Shown: one piece after another, positions 10,402-21,277 of the stretch
Position numbering within the stretch: the stretch's first letter is position 1
How the letters are laid out: each line of letters starts with the position of its first letter
NCBI GenBank assembly: GCA_026686845.1
Contig: JAIVEN010000012.1
Coordinates: forward strand, 14,200,501-14,264,500
Reading direction: 5' to 3'
DNA length: 64,000 nucleotides
Origin: Adenanthera pavonina
Taxonomy: Eukaryota; Streptophyta; Magnoliopsida; Fabales; Fabaceae
Notes under the pieces: model-generated
The model's database searches: none
Told to the model about the DNA's origin: nothing
Seen by the model: the letters and a program-made list of their open reading frames with translations, nothing else
Position numbers and translations under genes: made by a program

Positions 10402-11969
10402 TGTTGAATCAAGAAGTTTTGATGATTCCAAATCAACCTTCAAGAGCTTGGAATAAAGATATCAAAGGTGCCCAAAAGGTTTCAAGTGAAAAAATTCTGG
10501 ATAAATCTATGCAAAGTTTAATGTAGGATGTTTAATAGTGTTTTATTTGAGTAAAAGACTTTGATTTGATGAAAAGATGTTTTAAAACTTTGATTTTGTG
10601 TTAAATCATGGAATATTTGAAAAACACCCACCAACAGATGAAGTTTGAAAGGTTAATACCAATCTGTCATAGTGAAAGTTCAAACTTTGGCTTTGGAAAT
10701 TCGAATTTCGTACTGAAACTGAACAAGTCTGAAGAGATGCCTCTCTGATAGATGAATTTTGACTTGATGAAATTCGAATTTTGATAAGTGTCTGAAAGGA
10801 GCTTTAAGTAACAGACGAACTTTGGGTTTTGAAAATTCGAATTTCAGACAAAATGAAACTTATGGAAACTAAAGAAATTCCTTTGAAATTATGTCAAAGT
10901 TCATCTGAATCCAAGTTTAGGATGAATTTCAAAATTGCTCACTGACAGACAAACTTTGAACATGAAAATTCAAATTTCAGAAACTGAGCTTCTGAGTCTG
11001 TTAAAGTGATATGTTGACATACGAATGACAGTATTTATAAATTTGAATTTTGAAGTTAGTCTGAAAAGAGGTCTCTCTGACAGACAAATTTTGACATTTG
11101 AAAATTTGAACTTTGAATCACATAAACTACTATACCTTACAAACCAGCTACGGATAGACGAATTTTGGGGTTTCAAAATTTGAATTTCGAAGGAACTGTA
11201 GCAAATTGAAAATACTGTTCACACTTAACAGAAAAACTTTCTACTTGAAAATTTGTATGTCACAACACAGAAACATTTTCCAAATATCAAAATTCAAATT
11301 TCACTTCATGACAGACGAACTTCGGACTTTCAACATTGAAGCTATTAACCTTCAGTTTCTATGAAATTTGTCTATTGACTAACCGAAATTCGAATTTCAA
11401 TATGTCAGAAGCATTAAATGCAGTTGGTTAACGGATAGTTTTTCAAAGTAACCATTGGATAACTCCTCCAATGGATAGATTTTGTCTCTAACGGATATTT
11501 GAGACCTAAATCTATAAATATAACATCATTTGAAGTTGTGGGTAATGATTTTAACTTTGTATATACTGAAACTCTGCCAAATCATCTACTCAAAGTTTCT
11601 TACTCTCTCACTTCAATATTCTGTACTTTAACTTTCTTATTCACTATATTTAAGAGAGTTTAATCTTTTTAATCAATCTTATCTTCATCTGGAAGATAGA
11701 TTTTCTTGTGAGGGGACATCACAAGGGATTGGGAAGCACTTTGTAAGAGTTCACAGAGAGATAGAGTGAGCTCTAGAAACAGAGCATTATCTTTGTACTG
11801 AGGCATTTGCAAGAAGCCCACGGAATTCTTGCATAATAGTAGAAAATCTCAAGTGGTGACTTCGGGACTGGATGTAGGTCAAGTGGAGAGAACGAACCAG
11901 GATAAATTACTGAGAAATTTTTAATCTTCCCAATTCATCCCCTATCTTGGGAAGCCAGCGAATCTAACA
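10402..11969 (+). repeat. 5' LTR of the Sirevirus
   Basis: 1568 bases from TGTTGAATCAAG to AATCTAACA. U3 (10600-11420) is an array of alternating AAATTCGAATTTC-like and GACAGACGAACTTTG-like motifs. A TATA box lies at 11511-11520. The same LTR, in full or part, occurs at 1-781, 18026-19453, 32788-33730, 39473 onward, 41570-43235, 47410-49062, 53206-54053 and 57703-59559. Confidence 0.92.
11511..11520 (+). promoter_or_regulatory. LTR TATA box
   Basis: TCTATAAATA, about 460 bases before the LTR end. It is conserved in position in the 3' LTR (about 18996-19005) and in the LTRs at 41570 (near 42678) and 57703 (near 59010), which supports it as the retroelement promoter. Confidence 0.7.
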
Positions 11970-11971
11970 AG

Positions 11972-11983
11972 TGGTATTAGAGC
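11972..11983 (+). other. Primer binding site, initiator tRNA-Met type
   Basis: TGGTATTAGAGC starts three bases after the 5' LTR. It is the usual Ty1/copia primer site complementary to the 3' end of initiator tRNA-Met, with one change (C to T). Confidence 0.85.
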
Positions 11984-12024
11984 TCGGATTCCCAATCAAA
12001 GGATCTCACAGTCCGGGAATTAAA

Positions 12025-13824
12025 ATGGCTGGTTTTGGAGAAAGTATATTACCAGAAGGCAATAACACAAATAGATTACCTGGCTTCAGTAGAGAACACT
12101 ATGGGTACTGGAAGATGAGGATGCAAATTTATCTCCAGTCAATTGATCTGGACATCTGGTCTGTCATTCAGAAGGGAGATTTTGTCCCAATGGCTTTGGA
12201 AGATGATGGAAAATATAGAGAGAAGCCAGAAGCTGAATGAAATGAGGAAGATAGAAGAAGAGTCTTGCTGAATTTCAAGGAAAAAACACTGTCTGGTCAG
12301 TGCTTTGAATCAAGATGAATTCTATAGAGTCTCTCAATGCTCCACTGCCAAGGAAATGTGGGACACCCTGCAAATTGCTCATGAAGGAACAACTGGAGGT
12401 AGGGAAAACAAACTAGATACATACATAGGAGAATATGAAAGCTTCAGAATGGATGAAGGAGAGAATCTAAAAGAGCTACATAAAAGATCCACCCTTATTG
12501 TGAATCAACTAAAGAGCCTGGGAAAGGAGTACACTCAAACAGAGAAAGTCAAAAAGATCCTCAGAGCTCTCCCTCTGGAATGGCAACCCAAAGTAACAGC
12601 AATAGAGGAAGCCAAAGGAGAATCAATGGCCTCTGTCACAACTCTCTTTGGCAGCCTCGAGGAGTATGAAGGAAAAATGAAAGCTCTCAAGGAAGTTGGA
12701 CAAGAGAGAAAGAAGAAAGGCCTTGCTCTCAAAGTTGCTGAAGAAAAGGAAGAAGAATCTGACAATGGAGAGGAACTTGATGAAGAAACTCTAGCTATGA
12801 TAGTCAGAAAATTTGGAAGATTCTACAGCAAGAAGAGAAACAAGAAAATCTTCAAGAAAGGAGTAGCTCGAGATAGCAAGAGGGAAACAAAAGAACCTAT
12901 CACTTGCTATGAATGCAAAAGGCAGGGACATATCAAATGGGATTGTCCATAATTTCTCAAGAAGCAAGAAAAAGAAAAGAAAGCTACAGACAAAGGTAAG
13001 AAGAAAAGAGCTTACATCTCATCAATATGGGGTAACAGCTCAGATGACGAAGAAGATGATGAAGATGAAGTTTCCAACATCTGTCTCATGGCTCTTGCCT
13101 CTGAAGAAGCTGAAAACCCATGCAACAGTGATCAAGAAGATGAGGTATATGAATCTGAATCTTCCTATTCTGAATTACTAGATGCATTTCATGAGCTGCA
13201 TGATGAGTTTGTTAAGATTGCTAAAGAATTGAAGCAAGCTAAGAAAAAGATTAACAAACTAGAATCTCAATGTAACATTTCTGAAATTGCTCCTCTACCT
13301 ATGACTGAATCTGTTTGCTATAAATCATGCATTGAACTAAAGCAAACCAATGAATATCTAGTGAAAAGCATGTCTAGGCTTACTAAAGGTAAAGATATAT
13401 TGTTTGCTTTAATGGGAAGTCAAAGAATATCACAAGGAAAAGCTGGACTTGGCTATGATCCTTGTGCTGTAAAAGAAAAGATTAGGAAGAAAATCAGAAT
13501 GTGTACATGAGACATTTTGTGCATGCTGATGGAAATAGAAAGAAAGATCATATGTCACATCACATTGAATCATATAATCAACCAAGGAATGCTAAACAAA
13601 AATATTATCTGCATTGTTTTCTTCCTGTTTCTCAATCCAGCAGTCCCTTTTCCGCCTGTCACTTCTGTAACAAAAAGGGGCATATTTCTAGCTCATGTGC
13701 GTTAAAGAAAAATGGACTTGACAGGAAGGTTAAATGGGTTCCCAAAGGTACATCTGTATCTAGGGAAAAGACCAATGATAGAAGAGGACCCAAGCAAATT
13801 TGGGTTCTTAAAAAGAAAACATGA
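12025..13824 (+). pseudogene. gag: Sirevirus gag
   Basis: The likely start is ATG 12025 (MAGFGESILPEGNNTN). It encodes the capsid/nucleocapsid polyprotein: an N-terminal LTR-copia gag domain (REHYGYWKMRMQIYLQ), the UBN2-type region (about 12305-12640), a first CX2CX4HX4C zinc knuckle (12905-12946), a long acidic, coiled-coil-like middle part (13040-13300) and a second knuckle (13657-13698). Breaks: a TGA at 12238 where Trp is expected, a frame change between about 12285 and 12305, a TAA at 12950 and a frame change near 13500. The reading frame ends at 13822, where ATGA overlaps the first ATG of the pol frame. Two knuckles and the large size fit Sirevirus gag. Confidence 0.85.
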
Positions 13825-14129
13825 ACTTTGTTTTGCAGGTCTCTCTCAAAGCTAGAAAGAACAATAAATGGTACATGGACAGTGCCTGCTCAAGTCACAT
13901 GACCGGTGATAAGGAGAAGTTCATCACCCTTAGAAACAAGAAAGGAGGAAAGGTGACCTTTGGAGGTGATCAGTATGGCAGAATAGTTGGTATTGGCATC
14001 GTGGGCAAGAATCCTGAAACATCCATTGAAGAGGTGCTGTTTGTGATTGGCCTCAACCATAATCTGCTGAATGTGAGCCAAACATGTGACAAAGGAAACT
14101 GGGTATTGTTTGACTCAAAATTTTGCTAA
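13821..14129 (+). pseudogene. pol: Sirevirus pol, aspartic protease
   Basis: Protease domain of the copia polyprotein, which cleaves Gag-Pol. The segment WYMDSACSSHMTG holds the active-site Asp-Ser-Ala (codons 13878-13886), followed by GGKVTFGGDQYGRIVGIG and EVLFVIGLNHNLLNVSQ, typical of the family. A TAA at 14127-14129 breaks the frame, which then continues openly towards the integrase. It begins at an ATG overlapping the gag stop, in a different frame from gag, so expression would have needed frameshifting or restart. Confidence 0.85.
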
Positions 14130-15127
14130 GTCATCAGAAAAAGTGATCACAAAGTAATCCTTAAAGCTCAAAGGGATGATAACTGCTATACTTTTGATCT
14201 TGATGAACTTCCTCCCTTAGATTCTATTTGCTTGATTAGTCAGGATAATGATAGTTGGCTATGACATAGAAGATTAGCTCATGTTAACATGAATCAGCTT
14301 TCAAAACTGGTTAAAAACGAGTTACTCACTGGCCTGCCAAAAATTGCTTTTGAAAAAGACAAAGAATGTGATGCATGCCTAAGAGGAAAACAAACTAAAT
14401 CTTCTTTTAAACCCAAAAACGTAGTCACCATAACTAGCCTACTAGAATTACTGCATATGGATTTAATTAGTCCATCTAGGGTAAAAAGCATTGGTGAAAA
14501 TCTGTATGTGCTTGTAATTGTGGATGATTACTCTAGATTTACATGGACATTGTTTCTCTCCTCTAAAAGTGATACCTTAGATGAATTTGTAACCTTAGCC
14601 AAGAAAGTGCAAAATGAGAAAGGTATTTCCTTTGTTTCTATCAGGTTAGATCATAGAGGAGAATTTGAGAACTCATACTTTCTGGAGTATTGCAATGAGC
14701 ATGGAATTGACCACAACTTTTCAGCTCCAAGAACTCTACAACAGAATGGAGTAGTAGAAAGGAAGAATAGAACAATTGGAGAGATGACTAGAGCTATGTT
14801 GAATGAAAAGGAATTTTCTTAAGTATTTTGGGCTGATGCAGTGAATACAGCAAGCTGCATCATAAATAGATTCTACATCAGACTAATCCTTGGGAAGACT
14901 CCTTATTAGCTATATAAGGGAAGAAAGCCAAATCTGTCACATCTCCATGTGTTCGGGTGCCAATGCTTCATTCACAATAATGGAAAGGAGAATCTGGGTA
15001 AGTTTAATGTCAAATCTAATGAATGTATATTTCTGGGCTATTCTAGCAGAAGTAAGGCATATAGAGTTTTTAATAAAAAGTCTAAATTGGTAGAAAAATT
15101 TGTGCATATAGTATTTATCGAAAAATG
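14130..15127 (+). pseudogene. pol: Sirevirus pol, integrase
   Basis: Copia integrase, which inserts the cDNA copy. It contains the His-Cys zinc-binding pre-integrase region (HRRLAHVN to CDACLRGKQTKSSF, about 14265-14400). The catalytic core has Asp 14460-14462, Asp 14649-14651 and Glu 14757-14759, giving the DD35E spacing. Two changes flank the second Asp (LDHRGEF). It stays in the protease frame but has TGA at 14262, TAA at 14820, TAG near 14908 and TGA at 15127. The C-terminal part includes HVFGCQCFIHNN and CIFLGYSSRSKAYRVFN. Confidence 0.85.
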
Positions 15128-16711
15128 AAACTGCTTCTAAATATGTTACTGATGAGGATGATCTTGTTTCAAACTTTAAAAGGTTAGATATCTGCGATGA
15201 AGGTATAATTGAACCTCCAAAAATATCTGAATCTATTAATATAGAGGAAGATATTCAGGAGAGAGATTTTGAAGAAGAAAATAATGAAGAAATATCTCAA
15301 GAACTCCCCAGAGCTTGGAGATATCAAAGGAATCATTCCGTTGATCAAGTGATAGGGAATGTTCAAGAGAGAGTTAGAACTAGAAAACAGTTAAGGGATC
15401 AAATGATTAATTATGCTTTTATCTCACAAATTGAACGTAAATGTACTGAGGAAGCCTTAACTGATGAATACTGGATTTTGGCTATGCAAGATGAATTAAA
15501 TCACTTTGAAAGAAATCAAGTTTGGGATTTAGTGCCTAGACCCAAAAATCATCCTGTCATTGGTACCAAATGGGTTTTTAGAAATAAACTTGACGAATCA
15601 AGATCAATCATTAGAAATAAAGCTAGACTGGTTGCTAAAGGATATAATCAAGAAGAAGGCATTGATTTTGAGGAAACCTTTGCTCCAGTAGCTAGATTAG
15701 AAGCAATTAGAATTCTATTAGCATATGCATGCATGAAAAATATTTTGTTGTATCAAATGGATGTGAAGAGTGCTTTTCTAAATGGATATATCATGGAAGA
15801 GGTTTATGTAGATCAACCTCCAGGTTTTGAGGATTCTACAAAACAAAACCATGTGTATAAACTGAAGAACGCCCTTTACGGTTTGAAGCAAGCCCCTAGA
15901 GCATGGTATGAAAGATTGAGTAATTTTCTAACTGAAAAGGGGTTCAACAGATAAAAAGTAGATATAACTTTATGCACTAAGAAAGAGAATAAATATTTAC
16001 TTATTGTTCAAATCTATGTTGATGATATTATATTTGGTGCTACTAATGAATCTTTGCAAGAATTTTTCTAAGTTAATGCAGGGGGAATTCGAAATGTCCA
16101 TGATGGGTGAACTCAACTTCTTCCTTGGATTGCAAATCAGGCAGTGTGGTGATGGTATTTTTCTTAACCAATCTAAGTATCTAAAGGAATTGCTAAAGAA
16201 GTTTGGAATGGAGAATGCCAAGCTAATGGGAATACCTATGGCTAAAGAAGGAACTGCTGACTTTGCAGGATCCAAAATTGACAGAAAAAGCACAAGTGGA
16301 ACATGTCAGTTTCTTGGGGGATCCTTGGTTACATGGTTTAGCAAGAAGCAAAACAGTGTGGCCTTATCCACTGTAGAGGCTGAGTATGTTGCAGCTGAAA
16401 GCTGTTGTGCCCAAATCATCTGGATGAAACAGCATCTTGAAGATCTTGAGGCTGAAATGAAGGAAATACCAATCATGTGTGACAACCAAAGTGCCATTAA
16501 TATCACAAAGAATCCTGTCATGCATTCAAGGACAAAACATATTGAAGTCAGGCACCACTTCATAAGGGATCATGTTTTGAAAGGAGAAATCAGACTAGAG
16601 TACATCCCAACTGAGGATCAAGTTGCAGATATCTTGACAAAGCCTTTATCAGAAGATAGACATTGCAAAATCAGAAGAGAATTGGGTATGTTAAATCCCA
16701 ATGAACTGTAA
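15128..16711 (+). pseudogene. pol: Sirevirus pol, reverse transcriptase and RNase H with internal deletion
   Basis: RVT_2 domain: KWVFRNKLDE, RLVAKGYNQEEGIDFEETFA and YQMDVKSAFLNG, with the catalytic YVDD at 16015-16026. RNase H follows with STVEAEYVAAESC, CDNQSAI and DILTKPLSEDRHC, ending at the TAA at 16709-16711. Breaks: a frame change near 15125 in an A run, a TAA at 15952 and a frame change near 16065 in a T run. At about 16251-16258 the sequence jumps from the end of the reverse transcriptase (GIPMAKEGT) into ADFAGSKIDRKST. In related elements roughly 80-100 codons lie between these motifs, so the connection region and RNase H start are deleted in frame. Confidence 0.88.
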
Positions 16712-17712
16712 GTAAATCCGTGTGCATTTTTTGTTTTTATATTTTCCAACATTAAATTAATTCTAACTTTAGCATCGGAGTGTATTTAATATAAGTTGCA
16801 GGAGCTCCTCATGAGATTCAATGGGAATAAATCTGAAAAATGGAGCACATGAGAGTGGAACAATCAAAAAGTGAAGAAAATGGCAGAAATTCTGAGTTTC
16901 TGGATCCATTCTGTAAGTTTTTAAAGTTGAAATTCGTATATTAATTGTGTGTTAGACGAATTTCCGTTAAAAACTAAGTTTTTAAGGAAGTCAGCATGGT
17001 CAACATTCGAATTTAGATACCCAACAGACGAACTTCAGCCTGTTATAAGTTGGAACAGTTCTTGGTGATGCCTCAAAATTCGTCTGTTGGACCTTGAAAG
17101 TTTGAATTTTCAAGAACAAAAATTTCAAAGTTATGTGTGTCCAACATGATGATTATACTGATGTTTATCTCTTAACATATGAATGTTGGAAAACTTTCTA
17201 CAACGTAAAGAAATTGGAATTTCTGATTTAAAATTTGTCTGTTGAAACATGCTCCTCAATGTTGAATCTTTGAAAGATGAAGTTTCATATGCATAATTCG
17301 TCTGTTGTTTGGTGATTTGATTGTTGTTTGTTGTTTACACTTCAAAATTCGAACTTTGTTGGAACAAAGTTTGTCTGTTCATCTTGTGTTGCTTGGACCA
17401 AGCCTCTGTCAGATGAACTTTTAGAAGAAAATTCGTCTGTCAGTAAGCATTGCTGAACGGTTTAACTTTTAACTGCCTGAAGTTCAAATTTTGACCTATC
17501 AAAATTTGTCTGTCAGGCGGTTACTTACGTTAAAACTAACAATTTTCCCCTGAATAGACGCAACTCTACTCTCTTCCTTTCTGGGTCTGTTCAAATCCTC
17601 TCATTAATGCTCTTAAATTTTGATTGAAAATCTTCATTTCCCGCTGTCTAAACTGATTTTCGCACCCTATAAACCCAATCTCGGCTTCATTTTGAATCAT
17701 TCATCCACGAAA
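16712..17712 (+). repeat. Sirevirus pol-env spacer with LTR-like motifs
   Basis: About 1 kb without a gene. From 16925 to 17530 it repeats short motifs of the same type as the LTR U3 (AAATTCGTCTGTTG, AAAATTCGAACTTTG), but in a different order and more diverged. It separates pol from the env-like gene. Confidence 0.6.
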
Positions 17713-17991
17713 ATGGCAAGAGTAAAGAATCCTGAAGCTGGAAAAGGAGAGGCTCATCCAAAGATATTGGTCAAGTCCCAATATGCCTCAAAGGAGGGTG
17801 AAAAACCGAAGAGAAAGGCCGAATCAAGCAAGGGAACTCCTTCCAAACGTCAGAAAACTACACCAAAGGGTGAATCAAAGAAAGCTAGACCTTCTTCCTC
17901 GAAGAAAGCAGAACCTTCGGTCCCTATTTCTGCTGCTGCTGAGACTGTTGCTTCCATTTCCTCCTCAAGTACTGAATCTGGAGAATATTAA
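17713..17991 (+). pseudogene. Sirevirus env-like gene, N-terminal remnant
   Basis: From ATG 17713 (MARVKNPEAGKGEAHP) the frame is open for 92 codons, very rich in Lys, Ser and Pro, and ends with a Ser run and ESGEY. In Sireviruses a third gene after pol encodes an env-like protein of unknown function whose N-terminus is basic and disordered. The rest is missing: 34 bases after the stop the sequence enters the 3' LTR 140 bases in. The minus-strand copy at 49330-51270 shows the complementary C-terminal portion of such a gene. The function remains unproven; membrane segments are not visible here. Confidence 0.6.
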
Positions 17992-18025
17992 CTCACTACA
18001 CTGCCATTATGGAGTACTCCACAGA

Positions 18026-19453
18026 TTTATTTGAGTAAAAGACTTTGATTTGATGAAAAGATGTTTTAAAACTTTGATTTTGTGTTAAATCATGGAATAT
18101 TTGAAAAACACCCACCAACAGACGAAGTTTGAAAGGTTAATACCAATCTGTCATAGTGAAAGTTCAAACTTTGGCTTTGGAAATTCGAATTTCGTACTGA
18201 AACTGAACAAGTCTGAAGAGATGCCTCTCTGACAGATGAATTTTGACTTGATGAAATTTGAATTTTGATAAGTGTCTGAAAGGAGCTTTAAGTAACAGAC
18301 GAACTTTGGGTTTTGAAAATTTGAGTTTCAGACAAAATGAAACTTATGGAAACTAAAGAAATTCCTTTGAAATTATGTCAAAGTTCATCTGAATCCAAGT
18401 TTAGGATGAATTTCAAAATTGCTCACTGACAGACAAACTTTGAACATGAAAATTCAAATTTCAGAAACTGAGCTTCTGAGTCTGTTAAAGTGATATGTTG
18501 ACATACGAATGACAGTATTTATAAATTTGAATTTTGAAGTTATTCTGAAAAGAGGTCTCTCTAACAGACAAATTTTGACATTTGAAAATTTGAACTTTGA
18601 ATCACATAAACTACTATGCCTTACAAACCAGCTACGGACAGACGAATTTTGGGGTTCCAAAATTCGAATTTCAAAGGCACTGTAGCAAATTGAAAATACT
18701 GTTCATACTTAACAGAAAAACTTTCTACTTGAAAATTCGTATGTCACAACGCAGAAACATTTTCCAAATATCAAAATTCAAATTTCACTTCATGACAGAC
18801 GAACTTCGGATTTTCAACGTTGAAGCTATTAACCTTCAGTTTCTGTGAAATTTGTCTGTTGACCAACCGAAATTCAAATTGCAATATGTCAGAAGCATTA
18901 AATGCGGTTGGTTAATGGATAGTTTTTCAAAGTAACCATTGGATAACTCCTCCAACGGATAGATTTTGTCTCTAACGGATATTTGAGACCTAAATCTATA
19001 AATATAACATCATTTGAAGTTGTGGGTAATGATTTTAACTTTGTATATACTGAAACTCTACCGAATCATCTACTCAAAGTTTCTTACTCTCTCACTTCAA
19101 TATTCTGTACTTTAACTTTCATATTCACTCTATTTAAGAGAGTTTAATCTTTGTAATCAATCTTACCTTCATCTGGAAGATAGATTTTCTTGTGAGTGGA
19201 CATCACAAGGGATTGAGGAGTACTTTGTAAGAGTGCACGGAGAGATAGAGTGAGCTCTAGAAACAGAGCATTATCTTTGTACTAAGACATTTGCAAGAAG
19301 CCCACAGAATTCTTGTAGAAAAGTGAAAAATCTCAAGTGGTGACTTAGGGACTGGACGTAAGTCAAGTGGAGAGACCGAACTAGGATAAATTACTAAAAA
19401 ATTTTTAATCTTCCCAATTCACCGCCCCTCTTGGGAAGCCAACGAATCTAACA
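18026..19453 (+). repeat. 3' LTR of the Sirevirus, 5' truncated
   Basis: 1428 bases, exactly the length of 5' LTR positions 10542-11969. The first 140 bases, the polypurine tract and most of the env-like gene were lost in one deletion. The copy ends in ACGAATCTAACA and is followed by the target duplication TAGTT. Confidence 0.9.
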
Positions 19454-19458
19454 TAGTT

Positions 19459-19523
19459 GTAAATCCTTTACGTCCAGAACTTAATTTGTTATACATCCAC
19501 CTCCTATGTTTAGGTATTTCCAT
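19459..19523 (-). pseudogene. CACTA transposase, displaced N-terminal segment
   Basis: On the minus strand an ATG at 19523-19521 opens a frame encoding MEIPKHRRWMYNKLSSGRKG, with the WMY motif seen at the start of plant CACTA transposases. The frame runs into the Sirevirus 3' junction and resumes in phase at 10396 on the other side of the insertion. An acceptor-like TTTTCAG lies just upstream of the ATG. Together with 7570-10401 this is the first coding exon of the interrupted gene. Confidence 0.75.
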
Positions 19524-21094
19524 TTCTGAAAATTAACATAAAAAATTTCAATTTTATTTTACTATTATAAAAAATTATCTATTAATGTAATACAAATATA
19601 ATGTTAATGAGAGCAATAATAAAAAAAATACTTTTATAAATTATTTATGTTTCTAAGTATTACTGCTTATTTGTTGGAAAAAAAGTATTACTTCTACTTT
19701 AAATAATTAAGAATTTGTCATAAAAAAATTCAATTTATACATACTTCACTAATACATGTAATTGTAATTGAAATTGAAGTGCAAGTCAGCAAAAGATCCG
19801 AAATTGCATACAATCCTCTTCAAATTTGTAAGGAAAGAGCAAAAGAAAGATGGAGGAGGATGAAAACCAAAATAAGGCTATGAGAAGGACAGAGAAATAA
19901 TATATTGGAGGATCGAATAAAATGGTTAGATTTATATATATACACACAATACAAATATTTTTAAATTAAAAACTCCAACGATCTAATAATAAACGGTCAA
20001 CTATCAACGGTTGCTTCTAAAATAAAATAATAACTACAAGTTAATTGATAAAAGGTCCAACGTTCAATAGCTACTTAGCCATTCACATTATTTTTTTTTT
20101 GTTTCTTTTCAGTGCCAAAAGAATTAGTACAAGCAAGTCACCTCAATAAAGAAATAGGGAGATGACCTGTCACAAAAAGCTGTACATCAAAGATAAATGC
20201 GTGAGTTGATTTTTTTTTTTTCAATGCCCACAATCCTGATGCGAACTTATATATCTATATATATATATATATATATGTATGTATTTTTTTGAATTTAAGT
20301 TTTTTACTATGTATTAAAAATATGACAATTACAATTAATTAATAATGATTATTTTTACATGTTATATCATAATTAATCAATTTCATTGATTAATTAATGA
20401 ATACTAATATTCTAATTAATATTTAATATATTTTGATTTTTTAATGTAATTAGTATATTCTAATTTTTTCCAACTAGTATATTCAAATTCTTGAGTGAAC
20501 TAATAATGTAATTTTATAAAAAAATATTATAAAATAGAAAATATTTAAAAAAATTTATAAAAATTGATCACATTTTAAAAATTTGGAAGCACCGAAAAAA
20601 TTCTAAAAGCATAGTCAAAATCAATCTTTAAATTGAACATGGTAATGTGTGAAAACAAAGCTTTCAGAAAATGATATATGGTTCTGGCAAAAAAAAAAAT
20701 GATATATGGTAATGTATTTGATGAACAATTAATATTTAAATTAATATATTTGATCCGATTATAAGCTTATTTAAATGAAACGAAATGCAAAGTAATAAAA
20801 CTTTATGCAATGTGATGCCCATGTTCACAGCTTTTCGATGAAAAATTAATATATTTGATATAATCTAATTATAAGCTTATTTAAATGAAAAAAATGCAAA
20901 GTAGTGGAACTTTTTGCACTGTGATGACAGAGTTTGCAGCATTTCTTTAATTTTACAAGTTTTTCTTTTTTTTTTTTATTGAGTAGAAGTGGGGAATGGG
21001 TCAAAAGTTAGAGAGAAAGCCTTGAAGAATAGAGTTAGATATTAAGAGAGGGCATTTGATCAGTAATGGTCAGAAAGCATTGGTCAAAAATTAA
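19524..21094 (-). other. CACTA 5' non-coding region
   Basis: AT-rich sequence between the transposase ATG and the element terminus. It holds runs of T and A and a TA microsatellite at 20251-20280. No open frame has recognisable homology. It probably contains the promoter and a 5' intron, but no individual signal can be assigned. Confidence 0.5.
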
Positions 21095-21110
21095 GGTCAT
21101 TCTTGTAGTG
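21095..21110 (-). repeat. CACTA terminal inverted repeat, 5' end
   Basis: The reverse complement reads CACTACAAGAATGACC. CACTACAAGAA is the usual start of plant CACTA elements. Inside it, related TGACCAATG and TGACCATTA subterminal units lie within 45 bases. The adjoining GTA (21111-21113) would be the 3-base target duplication, but the other end of the element is lost. Confidence 0.75.
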
Positions 21111-21277
21111 GTATGATTTATGAAAGGGTATTATTGAAAATATACAGGACCAGAGGGGCCATGACCGGGGAAATAGACAGAAAATGAGGAAGCAAAGAAT
21201 TTGGGGCAGAAAGTATTGGCACAGCAGCGCCAAGTCACGGATTTCATCTTTAAAGATGCAAACCCCACATCTGTACG
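21111..21277. other. Short unassigned stretch
   Basis: 167 bases between the CACTA terminus and a family E LTR. Nothing recognisable; possibly original host DNA. Confidence 0.4.

Larger units (their letters stand above)
10402..19453 (+). mobile_element. Sirevirus-type Ty1/copia retrotransposon, defective
   Basis: About 9.05 kb: 5' LTR, tRNA-iMet-type primer site, gag, pol in copia order (protease, integrase, reverse transcriptase, RNase H), a 1-kb spacer, the first part of an env-like gene and a 3' LTR lacking its first 140 bases. It is flanked by TATTT (10397-10401) and TAGTT (19454-19458), a target duplication with one change. The host site is the first coding exon of the CACTA transposase. 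The LTRs differ at roughly 55 of 1428 aligned sites by eye (about 4%), mostly transitions. Every gene is broken. Confidence 0.9.
4471..21110 (-). mobile_element. CACTA (En/Spm) DNA transposon, nested and 3' truncated
   Basis: The minus-strand 5' terminus is at 21110, where the reverse complement reads CACTACAAGAATGACC, a typical CACTA terminal repeat. Three TGACC-containing subterminal repeats follow within about 45 bases (21065-21110). Reading leftwards the element holds a TNP2-type transposase gene (19523 down to about 7570, split by a Sirevirus at 10402-19453) and a second gene with TNP1-like and Ulp1-like segments (7363 down to about 4500). The 3' terminus is missing: homology stops at 4470 against an LTR-like block. 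Both genes carry stops and frameshifts, so the copy is dead. Confidence 0.85.

Noticed and set aside
10402..10436. Start codon at 10436 for the CACTA transposase frame
   Set aside because: The first 12 codons are LTR sequence; the true N-terminus is at 19523 beyond the inserted Sirevirus.
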